Assembly (NCBI RefSeq): GCF_005877905.1
Contig: NZ_SWDV01000035.1
Location: 1-64,000 of the forward strand
Length of the DNA stretch: 64,000 nt
DNA from: Pseudomonas nicosulfuronedens
Lineage (GTDB): Bacteria > Pseudomonadota > Gammaproteobacteria > Pseudomonadales > Pseudomonadaceae
Reading direction: 5' to 3'
Position numbers and translations under genes: made by a program. Each line of letters begins with the position of its first letter. Position 1 is the stretch's first letter. This document shows positions 1 to 8,814 of the stretch, in pieces. The notes below the pieces were generated by a model. That model made no database searches, was not told the origin of the DNA, and was given only the letters and a program-made list of their open reading frames with translations.

Positions 1-168
1 CTGGCTGTCGCGCCTGTTCGCCCGCCTCAATCTGACTGCCTGAGATACGGTGGAGAATCGACGTGTAAGCAGTGATAGGGAGTTGGATGGTCCTTAGGTC
101 TAGGTTTACGGGTCGTTTGCTATTCACGGCTTTTTTCACACTGAGAGCCCTTCTATGGATCAGGGCTA

Positions 169-219
169 GTTGTCGGGAGGTGCACTTGTCAGGTACCCAT
201 CACCTTCGGGAGTGACAAC
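169..219 (-). promoter_or_regulatory. Hairpin in the presumed sdh leader
   Basis: GTTGTC at 169-174 pairs with GACAAC at 214-219, and AGGTG at 178-182 pairs with CACCT at 201-205, giving a two-part stem. It lies about 40-90 nt downstream of the leftward promoter at 264-292, so it would sit in the 5' leader of a transcript leaving the window on the left. No T-run follows, so it is not a standard terminator. A regulatory role is inference. Confidence 0.35.
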
Positions 220-263
220 CACCAATCAAGCGAGGCCGGACGGCCCTTGGCGGCTGGTCGCCG

Positions 264-292
264 AGTATAGACAGTTAGGCTCCTAATGACAA
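264..292 (-). promoter_or_regulatory. Leftward sigma-70 promoter, probably for sdhC
   Basis: On the minus strand TTGTCA (292-287) and TATACT (269-264) are separated by 17 nt, close to consensus. In pseudomonads the succinate dehydrogenase operon is usually divergent from gltA, so this is probably the sdhC promoter. No sdhC start is visible between here and position 1, so the leader would be at least about 255 nt long. The assignment to sdh is inferred from known gene order. Confidence 0.5.
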
Positions 293-406
293 CGGAAAGA
301 CCTTCACCTAAGGACTAATTGCCGCACCCCCCGAAAAGGCGTAAACAGGCAAATTTTTCCGGCAAAACAGAGGCTTGGAGGAGCCAAACTTCTCCGATTG
401 TGCAAA

Positions 407-434
407 TTGACATTCGGATTTATCTCTCTATAGT
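407..434 (+). promoter_or_regulatory. gltA sigma-70 promoter
   Basis: TTGACA (407-412), a 16-nt spacer and TATAGT (429-434) form a strong sigma-70 promoter. Transcription would start near 441, about 50 nt before the citrate synthase start codon. A good Shine-Dalgarno AGGAGG lies at 483-488. Confidence 0.7.
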
Positions 435-493
435 GGTGCGGGCCCTGCGTGGGGGGTCGTACAGATGATTTCAAGCATAAATAGGAGGCCATC

Positions 494-1777
494 ATGGCTG
501 ACAAAAAAGCGCAGTTGATCATCGAGGGCGCTGCCCCCGTCGAACTGCCTGTCCTCTCCGGCACGCTGGGTCCCGATGTCGTCGACGTGCGGGGCCTGAC
601 CTCCACGGGTCACTTCACTTTCGACCCCGGCTTCATGTCCACCGCCTCCTGCGAGTCGAAGATCACCTACATCGACGGTGATAAAGGTGTGCTGCTGCAT
701 CGCGGCTACCCGATCGAACAGCTCGCCGAGAAGTCCGACTACCTGGAAACCTGCTACCTGCTGCTCAACGGCGAACTGCCCACTGCCGAGCAGAAGGAAA
801 AGTTCGTCGGCACCATCAAGAACCACACCATGGTTCATGAACAGCTGAAGACCTTCTTCAACGGTTTCCGCCGTGATGCGCACCCGATGGCCGTGATGTG
901 CGGCGTGATCGGTGCTCTCTCCGCCTTCTACCACGACTCCCTGGACATCAATAATCCGAAGCACCGGGAAGTCTCGGCGCATCGCCTGATCGCCAAGATG
1001 CCGACCATCGCTGCCATGGTGTACAAGTACTCCAAGGGCGAGCCGATGATGTACCCGCGCAACGACCTGAACTATGCAGAAAACTTCCTGCATATGATGT
1101 TCAACACCCCTTGCGAGACCAAGCCGATCAGCCCTGTGCTGGCCAAGGCCATGGACCGCATCTTCATCCTGCACGCCGACCACGAGCAGAACGCATCCAC
1201 CTCCACCGTACGCCTGGCGGGCTCCTCGGGTGCCAACCCGTTCGCCTGTATCGCCTCGGGCATCGCTGCCCTGTGGGGACCGGCTCACGGCGGTGCGAAC
1301 GAAGCCGTTCTGCGCATGCTGGACGAGATCGGTGATGTATCGAACATCGAGAAGTTCGTGGCCAAGGCCAAGGACAAGAACGATCCGTTCAAGCTGATGG
1401 GCTTCGGCCACCGCGTGTACAAGAACTTCGACCCGCGCGCCAAGGTCATGAAACAGACCTGCGACGAGGTTCTCCAGGAGCTGGGCATCAACGACCCGCA
1501 ACTGGAACTGGCCATGAAGCTGGAAGAAATCGCCCGCCACGACCCCTACTTCGTGGAGCGCAACCTCTATCCGAACGTGGACTTCTACTCCGGCATCATC
1601 CTGAAGGCCATCGGCATTCCGACCAGCATGTTCACCGTGATCTTCGCCCTGGCACGTACCGTGGGCTGGATCTCGCACTGGCAGGAAATGCTCTCCGGTC
1701 CGTACAAGATCGGCCGTCCGCGTCAGCTGTACACCGGCGCCACCCAGCGCGACTTCGTGGACCTCAAGGCCCGCTAA
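494..1777 (+). CDS. gltA: Type II citrate synthase
   Basis: This cytoplasmic TCA-cycle enzyme condenses oxaloacetate with acetyl-CoA to form citrate. The 427-residue protein has the expected length for the type II, NADH-sensitive hexameric class. Catalytic residues are recognisable: His265 in GPAHGGANE, His306 in GFGHRVYK and Asp363 in NVDFYSG. The start is set by AGGAGG five bases before ATG, and a sigma-70 promoter lies upstream at 407-434. A strong terminator follows 18 bases after the stop, so the gene is probably monocistronic. Divergent transcription towards a presumed sdh operon fits pseudomonad gene order. Confidence 0.98.
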   Translation: MADKKAQLIIEGAAPVELPVLSGTLGPDVVDVRGLTSTGHFTFDPGFMSTASCESKITYIDGDKGVLLHRGYPIEQLAEKSDYLETCYLLLNGELPTAEQKEKFVGTIKNHTMVHEQLKTFFNGFRRDAHPMAVMCGVIGALSAFYHDSLDINNPKHREVSAHRLIAKMPTIAAMVYKYSKGEPMMYPRNDLNYAENFLHMMFNTPCETKPISPVLAKAMDRIFILHADHEQNASTSTVRLAGSSGANPFACIASGIAALWGPAHGGANEAVLRMLDEIGDVSNIEKFVAKAKDKNDPFKLMGFGHRVYKNFDPRAKVMKQTCDEVLQELGINDPQLELAMKLEEIARHDPYFVERNLYPNVDFYSGIILKAIGIPTSMFTVIFALARTVGWISHWQEMLSGPYKIGRPRQLYTGATQRDFVDLKAR

Positions 1778-1795
1778 GCGCAACGGCGTACGAGA

Positions 1796-1822
1796 AAAGG
1801 CCGCCTTCGGGCGGCCTTTTTT
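1796..1822 (+). terminator. gltA terminator
   Basis: A 10-bp stem AAAGGCCGCC/GGCGGCCTTT closes on a TTCG tetraloop and is followed by a T-run. This is a classical intrinsic terminator just after gltA. Confidence 0.9.
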
Positions 1823-1851
1823 ATGGGGCTGCGCCGGGGCCCGGCTTTTAT

Positions 1852-1942
1852 GTAGGAGCGAGCTAGCTCGCGAACCGCTTCGCGCCAGTACGGCTGGGTA
1901 ATCCCTTCGCGAGCAAGAACGGGGCGTCCCCCTCGGTCCTAC
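1852..1942. repeat. REP pair (Pseudomonas type)
   Basis: A head GTAGGAGCGAGC...GCTCGCGAAC and a second inverted copy (TTCGCGAGCAAG to GTCCTAC) face each other over about 90 bp. It lies between the convergent ends of gltA and the START-domain gene, a usual REP location. The second copy is degenerate in its outer arm. Confidence 0.85.
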
Positions 1943-1948
1943 AAAAGC

Positions 1949-1975
1949 AAAAAAGCCGCCCGAGGGCGGCTTTTT
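1949..1975 (-). terminator. Terminator of the START-domain gene
   Basis: AAAAAGCCGCC and GGCGGCTTTTT form a perfect stem around CGAG. On the minus strand it is followed by a T-run, placing it 25 nt after the stop of the gene ending at 2000. Confidence 0.85.
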
Positions 1976-1999
1976 CAGGGCGGGGAACGACAGCGCCGA

Positions 2000-2605
2000 T
2001 TACTTCTCGGCAGCGCTGCGCAGGCCCTTCAGGGTGTTCATCGGCGCATCGACCACGAAGCTGTTGGCCAGCCAGGACGGGATGCTGCCACCCGGCTCGG
2101 TCTGTACCTGGTAGGTCACTTCGGTCACGCCGGCGCCCTTGGGCACCAGCTTCCACTCGCCGATCAGCTTCGGCACGCGGATTTCGCCCTTCTCTTCCGG
2201 AATGTAGGTCGGCTCGGCCTTCAGGTGACGAATCAGGCCGCCATCGGCGGTCTTCTCGGTGGTCACATGGATCACCACGTCACGGCCGGTCACCGGCCAG
2301 GGCATGTCGATCTTCGAGTAGGTCCAGGAATTGTCGCCCTCGGTTTTCAGCAGGCGCATCTCGGCACAGGCATGAATCCACTTGCAGGAGCCGGCCACGT
2401 CTTCCTGCAGGGCGTTGATCTTGGCCACATCGGCCTTGATGTCGACGACGCCACGGTAGGCCTTGTACTTGGAACCTGCCACCGGGCTGAGGAAGACCTT
2501 CACACCGTCGTCTTCCTTCTCCAGCTTCCAGTCTTCCGCCAGGGCAGCACCTGCAAAGCCCATCACGGCAGTGGCCAGCAGGGTCATACGCAATACACCA
2601 CGCAT
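2000..2605 (-). CDS. Exported START-domain protein
   Basis: A 201-residue protein with a Sec signal peptide (hydrophobic to about residue 23, cleavage after ALA). The rest reads as a START/Bet-v1-like lipid-binding domain, with the typical Gly-Val-Lys-Val-Phe opening and a DMPWPVTGRDVV motif around residues 98-109. It matches the position of the gltA-proximal START protein in other pseudomonads. The ligand is unknown, and a periplasmic lipid-binding role is inferred from the fold. AGAGG precedes the ATG. Its own terminator lies at 1949-1975, so it is likely a single-gene unit. Confidence 0.85.
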   Translation of the reverse strand: MRGVLRMTLLATAVMGFAGAALAEDWKLEKEDDGVKVFLSPVAGSKYKAYRGVVDIKADVAKINALQEDVAGSCKWIHACAEMRLLKTEGDNSWTYSKIDMPWPVTGRDVVIHVTTEKTADGGLIRHLKAEPTYIPEEKGEIRVPKLIGEWKLVPKGAGVTEVTYQVQTEPGGSIPSWLANSFVVDAPMNTLKGLRSAAEK

Positions 2606-2729
2606 CGTCTTACCTCTCTTTATTCTTGATCTTGTGGGGGCAGCAAATGCCGCTGCCCCGTCGCAATCCGCGGTCTTGAGCGGGTCGGGGCGTCAGTATG
2701 GACCGCGAAAACGTGACTTCCAAGTCACA

Positions 2730-2984
2730 TCAGGCGGCGGTGATGCGTTCCCACTCGGTGAGGATCTGCAACGCCTGCTCATTACTGCTGCCGCAGGCTT
2801 CGGCGTCCGCATCGAAGGCCGCACAGACCTTTGGACGCCGCGAATCGCCGAATAGTTTGCACAGATTGCGTTCATCCAGCTGCACGCAGCGCACGCCCGC
2901 CGGCTTGCCGTCAGGCATGCCGGGGATGGGCGAGGAAATCGACGGCGCTATGCAACAGGCGCCACAGCCGATACGGCATTGCAT
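2730..2984 (-). CDS. YkgJ-family cysteine-cluster protein
   Basis: A small 84-residue cytoplasmic protein with the CxxGCGxCC cluster near the N-terminus (residues 3-11), further cysteines at CVQLD and NLCKLF, and a late CAAF. This is the pattern of the YkgJ/UPF0153 zinc- or iron-binding family. Molecular function is not established for the family. It lies 31 bp downstream of the GH31 gene on the same strand, so co-transcription is possible. Confidence 0.85.
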   Translation of the reverse strand: MQCRIGCGACCIAPSISSPIPGMPDGKPAGVRCVQLDERNLCKLFGDSRRPKVCAAFDADAEACGSSNEQALQILTEWERITAA

Positions 2985-3015
2985 GGGTGAACTCTCTATT
3001 CGACGTCAGGGCGTT

Positions 3016-5265
3016 TCAGGGCCGGGGGCGCAGCAGCCCCTGCTCGCGCAGCGCCGCCACCAGGTGCTCACCCTCGGCAGAGCCAGCGCGGTAGAACACC
3101 GCCGGCTCACCAATGGGCGCGGGGACGTCGACCGTCCCGCCGGAAGCTACCTCGAAGGCGCTGCCGCTCCACAGGTGCACCCAGCGGCCCTCGGGTAACG
3201 CCACGTTAAGACGCTGCACCCCAGGCTCCAGCACCGGGGCCACCAGAAATTGGTCGCCGAGCATATAGCTCGTCGGCGTTTCCGCCAAGCTGGCCGGATC
3301 AGCGGGGAACTCCAGCCACAGCGGGCGCACCAGCGGCCAGCCGTGCTGCGCCGCCTCCTCCATCAGGCGCTGACGGTAGGGCGCCAGCTCGCGGAACACC
3401 GTGGCGAAGCGCTGCAACTGGGCCACGGTGGCCGGCGTGCTGTAGGCCTGCACGTTGTCGTCCGGGCGATTGCCCTCGTGGGTACGCAGCAGGCTGGTGA
3501 AAGCCGAGAACTCCATCCAGCGCAGCAGCAACTCCTCGCTACGGTGGTAGTTCCTGATCGGGCTGCTGATGGTGGTGTAGCCACCGGTGTCGCTGTGATT
3601 CAGGCTGAAACCGGAGACGCCGCCGGACAGCAGCCCCAGCAGCGCGCTGTGCAGACCGTCGTCGGCATCCCAGGTCACCAGTTGGTCGCCCAGCCACAGG
3701 CTGGTGGTCAGGCCCGGGCTGCGACTGTACGCCGAACGCATGAAGAACAGCAGGTCGCCGGGCCCCTCCTCGTCCACCAGTCGCCGGTTCAGCTTCGCCC
3801 ACAACTCCGGATAGCGATTGTGCAGGACGGCAGCCGACTCGCCGGATGCCAGCTTCGCCTCGTAGGGCAAGGCCTCGCCGAAGTCCGCCATCCAGCCGGA
3901 AAAGCCGGCACCGAGCATTTCCTCGCGCATCACCCTGCGCAGCCAATCGACTGCCTGGGGATTGGTCAGGTCGACCAGGCCGGCGCTGAAGCTGGTGTTC
4001 TGCAACAGCAACGGCTGCCCTTGCGGACCCACAGTCAGGTAGCCGTGCTCCAGCGCTTCCCGGTAGAGATTGCGGGTCGCCCCGCCCTTCTCCGCCGTGT
4101 CCACAAGGAAGGGATTTACGTAGGCCAGGCTGCGAATACCCCTGGCGCGCAGCTCGGCGTTGAAAGCCGACCAGCCCGGATAACGATCGCCATCCAGCAC
4201 CCAGTTCCACCACAGCTGCTTGCCGAAACTGGTCGTCCGTTGGCCGACCCAATCCTGCACCCAGACGCCCGCCAGCGGCACCTTCGCCTCTTCGAATTGC
4301 CGAACGATGGCGCGCACACGTTCGGTGCCGCCCTGCAGCCCGAGGATCACGCCCTGCTGGGTCCAGGCCGGCAACGGCGGCATGCGCCCGACCACCGAGG
4401 TATGCGCCTCGATCAGGGCCTTGGGGCTGTTGCCTTTATAGAAGTGGGCCTGAAGCTTGCTGGCATGCACCTCCAGCGCCACCCGCTGCTCGTCGCGCAG
4501 GTCGAAGACCTGGTACTCCGCTGCCTCGCTGAAGAAGCCGTGCAAGCGTGAAGTGAGATAGAAAGGTACTGGCGCATAGGTGGTCCACCAATCGCCACCG
4601 GCGCGGTTGGTCAGGTCGGCGGCCAGGGTGATCGGTTGCAGGCCGCGTCCAACGCCCTGCTCCTGCACCAGAATCGGCAGGCGGCGCCCGCTCAGGTCGA
4701 AACGGGTGAACTGCTCGCCGAACCCATGAAATTGCTCGTCTGCCTCCCGCGCCCACGCCAGGTAGAGACGGTTCAGCGCCGGATCGTCCAGACTCACATC
4801 CATCACCACGCCACGTTCGCCATCGGCACGCAGCGCAAGAATATAGGGAGCCCGCCGGCCATCGGCACAGCTGAGCGTACCGGAGATCAGTAATCTGTCC
4901 GCTTCAGCGCGCACGGCGGCCAACTGTTGCTGGCGACACAGCAGCTCACGGTGTTCGTGGACGAACATCGCGCCGCGATGCTCTTCGGCCTCGACGCGAC
5001 CGATGCCCGCGGCGAGGAATCCGCCACGGGTCTGCCACAGCGTCTGCGCAGGGTGCTCGCCGGCACGCAGGGCAAAGGAAGCACCATCCCACTCCAGGCG
5101 ATAGTCAGCCAGTTGCCAGCTCTGCCCGGCCGCCATGGCCGGCGCCACCGCCAACTGCGCCCAGACCGGCCTCTGCTGCCACCACTGCCACCCCTTCCAG
5201 CCGCCCAACGCCAGCAACCCCAGCACCAGTAGCGCCGCCATTCCCCGCCATACGAACCTGATCAA
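3016..5265 (-). CDS. Membrane-anchored GH31 glycosidase, sulfoquinovosidase-like
   Basis: A 749-residue glycoside hydrolase family 31 protein whose central block closely resembles E. coli YihQ: WVQDWVGQR, GWMADFGE, FFMRSAYS and FSAFTSLLRTHEGNRP. The nucleophile is Asp461 in MADFGE and the acid/base is probably Asp527 in LWLGDQ. An N-terminal transmembrane anchor (about residues 8-24) suggests a periplasmic enzyme, unlike cytoplasmic YihQ. By alignment from memory, two YihQ sulfonate-site residues are kept (Trp353, Tyr563), but the position of Arg301 is Gln350, so the true substrate may not be sulfoquinovoside. The chosen start is TTG with AAGGGG upstream; an ATG at 5241 lacks a well-spaced ribosome site. 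Confidence 0.85.
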   Translation of the reverse strand: MIRFVWRGMAALLVLGLLALGGWKGWQWWQQRPVWAQLAVAPAMAAGQSWQLADYRLEWDGASFALRAGEHPAQTLWQTRGGFLAAGIGRVEAEEHRGAMFVHEHRELLCRQQQLAAVRAEADRLLISGTLSCADGRRAPYILALRADGERGVVMDVSLDDPALNRLYLAWAREADEQFHGFGEQFTRFDLSGRRLPILVQEQGVGRGLQPITLAADLTNRAGGDWWTTYAPVPFYLTSRLHGFFSEAAEYQVFDLRDEQRVALEVHASKLQAHFYKGNSPKALIEAHTSVVGRMPPLPAWTQQGVILGLQGGTERVRAIVRQFEEAKVPLAGVWVQDWVGQRTTSFGKQLWWNWVLDGDRYPGWSAFNAELRARGIRSLAYVNPFLVDTAEKGGATRNLYREALEHGYLTVGPQGQPLLLQNTSFSAGLVDLTNPQAVDWLRRVMREEMLGAGFSGWMADFGEALPYEAKLASGESAAVLHNRYPELWAKLNRRLVDEEGPGDLLFFMRSAYSRSPGLTTSLWLGDQLVTWDADDGLHSALLGLLSGGVSGFSLNHSDTGGYTTISSPIRNYHRSEELLLRWMEFSAFTSLLRTHEGNRPDDNVQAYSTPATVAQLQRFATVFRELAPYRQRLMEEAAQHGWPLVRPLWLEFPADPASLAETPTSYMLGDQFLVAPVLEPGVQRLNVALPEGRWVHLWSGSAFEVASGGTVDVPAPIGEPAVFYRAGSAEGEHLVAALREQGLLRPRP

Positions 5266-5336
5266 TCTTCCGCCCCTTGGCTGTCGCGTCGCGCATCCAC
5301 TAGGCTCAGGCGCAGTCCCTTACTGGAGCCGCTGCC

Positions 5337-5678
5337 ATGCCGGTCTGGCTGCAAACCGCGTTTCTTCTGTCGCTTTCCAACCTGTTCATGACCTTCGCCT
5401 GGTACGGCCACCTGAAAACCCTGAGCAGCAAGCCGTGGATCATCGCGGCGCTAGTCAGCTGGGGCATCGCACTGTTCGAGTATTTGCTGCAGGTGCCGGC
5501 CAACCGCATCGGTTACACGGTGATGTCGGTGGGGCAGCTGAAGATCATGCAGGAGGTCATCACGCTGGCGGTCTTCGTGCCGTTCAGCGTGTACTTCATG
5601 CAGCAGCCACTGAAGCTCGACTATCTATGGGCCGGCTTGTGCCTGCTGGGCGCGGTGTACTTTATCTTCCGCGCCTGA
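5337..5678 (+). CDS. DUF486 family membrane protein
   Basis: A 113-residue protein with four predicted transmembrane segments and the DUF486 pattern (TFAWYGHLK near the start, ANRIGY and QLKIMQEVITL in the middle). The family belongs to the small DMT-type transporter-like proteins and its substrate is unknown. GGAG lies 8 bases before the ATG. It is divergent from the GH31 gene and convergent with the following dehydrogenase. Confidence 0.9.
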   Translation: MPVWLQTAFLLSLSNLFMTFAWYGHLKTLSSKPWIIAALVSWGIALFEYLLQVPANRIGYTVMSVGQLKIMQEVITLAVFVPFSVYFMQQPLKLDYLWAGLCLLGAVYFIFRA

Positions 5679-5744
5679 AGCGATCAGGAGCGGCGCACGA
5701 CGATCTCTGCGACCGATGGCGCCACCTGCGGCATTGAACGGAGA

Positions 5745-6623
5745 TCAGGACTCGGACGAGTCCTGAAGGCGGGTGATCAGGCTGGAAGTGTCCCAGCGTC
5801 CGCCGCCAGCGGCCTGCACCTCGGCATAGAACTGGTCCACCAGCGCCGTGACCGGCAGTTGCGCACCGTTGCGACGGGCCTCGTCAAGGACGATCCCCAG
5901 GTCCTTGCGCATCCAGTCCACGGCAAAGCCGAAGTCGAAGCGACCTTCCAGCATGCTCTGGTGACGATTCTCCAGCTGCCAGGACTGCGCGGCGCCCTTG
6001 CTGATCACTTCCATCGCCGCCATGCCGTCGAGGCCGGCGCTCTGGGCGAAGTGCAGCGCCTCGGACAACCCCTGCAATAGGCCACCAACGCAGATCTGGT
6101 TGACCATCTTGGTCAGTTGGCCGCTGCCCACCGGCCCCATGCGCCGAACCATGCGCGAATAGGTGGCGAGCACCGGCTCGGCGCGGGCGTAGAGGTTCGC
6201 GTCGCCGCCGACCATCACCGTCAGCGCGCCATTCTCGGCGCCGGCCTGTCCGCCGGACACCGGCGCATCGAGGAAGCCCAGCTCACGCTCGGCCGCCGCC
6301 ACTGCCAGTTCGCGGGCCACTTCGGCCGAAGCGGTGGTGTGATCCACCAGCACGGCGCCGGGCTGCATGCCGGCCAACGCGCCCTCCTCGCCCAGCACCA
6401 CACTGCGCAGGTCATCATCGTTGCCCACGCAGCACATGACGAAATCGGCCCACTGTGCGGCGTCACGCGGGGTTTCGGCCGAGCGCCCGCCAAACTGCTT
6501 GACCCACTGGGCGGCGCGACTCGCGGTGCGGTTGTAGACGCACACCTCATGCCCTTCGCGCGCCAGATGCCCGGCCATGGGGTAACCCATCACGCCCAGA
6601 CCGATGAATGCCACTTTCGCCAT
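5745..6623 (-). CDS. 3-hydroxyisobutyrate dehydrogenase-like NAD(P) oxidoreductase
   Basis: A 292-residue beta-hydroxyacid dehydrogenase. The N-terminal dinucleotide-binding motif FIGLGVMGYPMAGHL (residues 5-19), the substrate motif DAPVSGGQAGAENG and the catalytic-lysine region GQLTKMVNQ are all present. Such enzymes oxidise 3-hydroxyisobutyrate, tartronate semialdehyde or similar acids, and the substrate cannot be fixed from sequence. AAGGGGA precedes the ATG at 6623; the open frame extends further upstream without a ribosome site. Confidence 0.9.
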   Translation of the reverse strand: MAKVAFIGLGVMGYPMAGHLAREGHEVCVYNRTASRAAQWVKQFGGRSAETPRDAAQWADFVMCCVGNDDDLRSVVLGEEGALAGMQPGAVLVDHTTASAEVARELAVAAAERELGFLDAPVSGGQAGAENGALTVMVGGDANLYARAEPVLATYSRMVRRMGPVGSGQLTKMVNQICVGGLLQGLSEALHFAQSAGLDGMAAMEVISKGAAQSWQLENRHQSMLEGRFDFGFAVDWMRKDLGIVLDEARRNGAQLPVTALVDQFYAEVQAAGGGRWDTSSLITRLQDSSES

Positions 6624-6738
6624 TGCAGTCCCCTTGTCCTTGTAGCCGGTCAGCCTAGCACAGCGGTTTGCCGGTCCCGCAAACGCCTTCCATACTCGAT
6701 TCGAACCCAATTTTCTAACCCAACCACGAGCACCGACT

Positions 6739-7290
6739 ATGCCCCACTGGCTGGTGATCGACCTGGAAGCCACCACCGAGGAAGGCGGCTGGCCGGTCGA
6801 GGAAATGGAGATCATCGAAATCGGCGCGAGCCTGGTCGCCGAGGCAGACGGCCGCGAGCTGGACCATTTCCAGCGTTTCGTCCGGCCGCAGCGACGCCCA
6901 CTGCTGACGAGCTTCTGCCGCGAACTCACCCATATCACCCAGGCCAACGTCGATGCTGCCGCGCCGCTGCACGAGGTCTGGCCGCAATTCGAGCGCTGGC
7001 TCGCCCAGCACAGCCCGCGCCTGGCCGGCTGGACCAGTTGGGGCGATTACGACCGTCACCAGCTGGAACTGGAATGGCGCCGCCAGCACCTGGACAGCCA
7101 CCTTTCCCGCGTCCCCCACGTCAACCTCAAGCAGCGCTTCGCCCAGGCCCGCCAGCTCAAACGCCAGGTGGGCCTGAACGCCGCGCTGCACCTGGCCGGC
7201 CTGCACTTCCAGGGGCAGCCGCACCGGGCCCTGGAGGACGCCCGCAACACTGCCCGCCTGTTACCGCTGACACTGCCGGTCGCCGGCTGA
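6739..7290 (+). CDS. DEDDh-family 3'-5' exonuclease
   Basis: A 183-residue exonuclease of the ERI1/KapD-like DEDDh group. The conserved acids are visible: Asp and Glu in VIDLEATT near residue 9, Asp in GDYDRHQ around residue 104, and HRALEDARN with the catalytic His and last Asp around residues 162-167. It should degrade RNA or single-stranded DNA from the 3' end. It is divergent from the dehydrogenase and followed by ppnP. Confidence 0.9.
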   Translation: MPHWLVIDLEATTEEGGWPVEEMEIIEIGASLVAEADGRELDHFQRFVRPQRRPLLTSFCRELTHITQANVDAAAPLHEVWPQFERWLAQHSPRLAGWTSWGDYDRHQLELEWRRQHLDSHLSRVPHVNLKQRFAQARQLKRQVGLNAALHLAGLHFQGQPHRALEDARNTARLLPLTLPVAG

Positions 7291-7401
7291 AAGCACCCTT
7301 CACCTTCTGACCGCACGGTCGCCTGCGCCGCTCTAGTGACGGGGCCTGCGGCCTTGGGCATACTGGCGGGCCCTTTTTCACCCCTCTAGCAGGAGAAGCC
7401 C

Positions 7402-7683
7402 ATGTTCAAGGTCAACGAGTACTTCGACGGCACCGTCAAATCCATCGCCTTCGACATGACCGCAGGCCCCGCCACCATCGGCGTGATGGCTCCCGGCGAA
7501 TACGAATTCGGCACCAGCCAGTTGGAGGTGATGCATGTCGTCGCCGGCGCGCTGACCGTCAAGCTGCCGGGTAGCGACAGCTGGGAAACCTTCGAAGGCG
7601 GCAGCAACTTCACCGTGCCGGCGAACAGCAAGTTCCAGCTGAAAGTCGCCCAGGACACCGCCTACCTCTGCGAATACCGCTGA
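7402..7683 (+). CDS. ppnP: Pyrimidine/purine nucleoside phosphorylase PpnP
   Basis: A 93-residue cupin of the DUF1255/PpnP family: [15 protein letters not shown] at the start, [12 protein letters not shown] in the middle and the cupin-like [10 protein letters not shown]. The family catalyses phosphorolysis of several nucleosides to the base and ribose-1-phosphate. Length and motifs are standard. An AGGAGAAG ribosome site precedes the ATG, and a strong terminator follows at 7699. Confidence 0.95.
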   Translation: MFKVNEYFDGTVKSIAFDMTAGPATIGVMAPGEYEFGTSQLEVMHVVAGALTVKLPGSDSWETFEGGSNFTVPANSKFQLKVAQDTAYLCEYR

Positions 7684-7698
7684 ATTCGGCGCGTCATG

Positions 7699-7726
7699 AA
7701 AACCGGCCCTGGTGGCCGGTTTTTTA
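7699..7726 (+). terminator. ppnP terminator
   Basis: AAAACCGGCC and GGCCGGTTTTTT form a stem around CTGGT, followed by T residues. It lies 16 bp after the ppnP stop. Confidence 0.9.
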
Positions 7727-7769
7727 TTGCCCGCGCAAAGCTCTGACGAAACATCGGTTGGGGAGCTTG

Positions 7770-7863
7770 CCCTCTCCCTGAAGGGAGAGGGAGCTTTCCG
7801 TGCCGGCTGCGGCCATTGTTTCAACCTGCGCCGAACGGTCCCCTCTCCCTTCAGGGAGAGGGG
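7770..7863. repeat. Two CCCTCTCCCT palindromes
   Basis: Two near-perfect palindromes built from CCCTCTCCCT/AGGGAGAGGG lie at 7770-7791 and 7840-7863. A third copy lies at 23086-23108. They are short dispersed palindromes lying between genes. Their function is unknown. Confidence 0.8.
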
Positions 7864-7896
7864 AAAACTCAGGCACAGGGTCCCAGGAGCCTCCGT

Positions 7897-8814
7897 TTAC
7901 GAAATACACCTGTGCAGCCCGGCCTCAAGATCAGCCCGCAACCCCGCATCCTTCTCCGCGATGAACACCAGTCGCGAGTCTTGCGCAGCCTCGGCCGCTG
8001 TCGCCGGGCGCAGCTGATAACGCCCGCCCACATACTGCAGCCAGACCGCCTCGCCCTGCCCCGCCAGGCGAATCAGCCCCTTGAGGCGCAACAGGCCGCG
8101 CGGCAACGCCTCCAGCCAGTGTTTCAGTCGCGCACCATCGAAGGTGGAGTCGCCCTGCCAGCTCCAGCTGTCGAACAGATCGCCATGGTCGATGCCTTCC
8201 TGCCCATGGGGGCGCAGCTTGCGGGACGGCTCACCAAGCAGCAGCTCATCGGGAATCTGCGCCTGAATGGTTTCCAGCACCCGCGCGCCACGAGCGAAGC
8301 GCTCGCGCTGGCTGGCGCGCTCATCGGCATCCAGCAGATCGCACTTGTTCAGCAGCAGCAGGTCGGCAGCTGCCGCCTGCATGCGCTCCAGTCGCGCGTA
8401 TTCGCCTTCCAGCGGCTCGCGGCGGGCGGCATCGACCACCGTAAGGACGGCGTCCAGGTGCAGGCGCCTGCGCAGCTTCGGGTAGCCCAGCGTCTGCACG
8501 ATGCGCTGCGGGTCGGACACCCCACTGCACTCGATCACCACCTGCTCCAGCGGCGGATGCATATTCGCCAGGCGTTCCAGCTGCGCCAGCAGGTCATCCT
8601 GAACGCTGCAGCAAATGCAGCCGTTCTCCAGGCTGTACACGGCCTCGGTCTGCTCGGCGATCATGCCGGCGTCGATGTTCAGCTCACCGAAATCATTGAC
8701 GATCACCGCCAGGCGCCGGCCTTCGCAGCGCTCCAGCAGGTTGCGCAGCAGCGTGGTCTTGCCCGCGCCGAGGAAGCCGGCGACCACCGTCACCGGGATG
8801 CTCGCGGCGTTCAT
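7897..8814 (-). CDS. CobW/G3E-family GTPase, putative metallochaperone
   Basis: A 305-residue COG0523 GTPase with Walker A GFLGAGKTT (residues 13-21), the metal-binding motif GCICC, NKCDLL as the guanine-specificity motif and a C-terminal CobW_C domain. The family inserts or allocates metals such as zinc or cobalt. The ATG at 8814 overlaps the stop of the amidohydrolase gene (ATGA), which shows translational coupling. A role in supplying metal to that hydrolase is a plausible inference. Confidence 0.92.
   Translation of the reverse strand: MNAASIPVTVVAGFLGAGKTTLLRNLLERCEGRRLAVIVNDFGELNIDAGMIAEQTEAVYSLENGCICCSVQDDLLAQLERLANMHPPLEQVVIECSGVSDPQRIVQTLGYPKLRRRLHLDAVLTVVDAARREPLEGEYARLERMQAAAADLLLLNKCDLLDADERASQRERFARGARVLETIQAQIPDELLLGEPSRKLRPHGQEGIDHGDLFDSWSWQGDSTFDGARLKHWLEALPRGLLRLKGLIRLAGQGEAVWLQYVGGRYQLRPATAAEAAQDSRLVFIAEKDAGLRADLEAGLHRCIS

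Noticed and set aside
1-43. Short + strand frame ending in TGA at 41-43, as the C-terminus of a gene entering from the left
   Set aside because: Only 13 codons are visible, it matches nothing I know, and the strong leftward promoter at 264-292 implies this stretch is the leader of a divergent gene.
428-1783. 451-codon minus-strand frame over gltA
   Set aside because: Antisense shadow of citrate synthase, which has all catalytic residues, a promoter, a ribosome site and a terminator.
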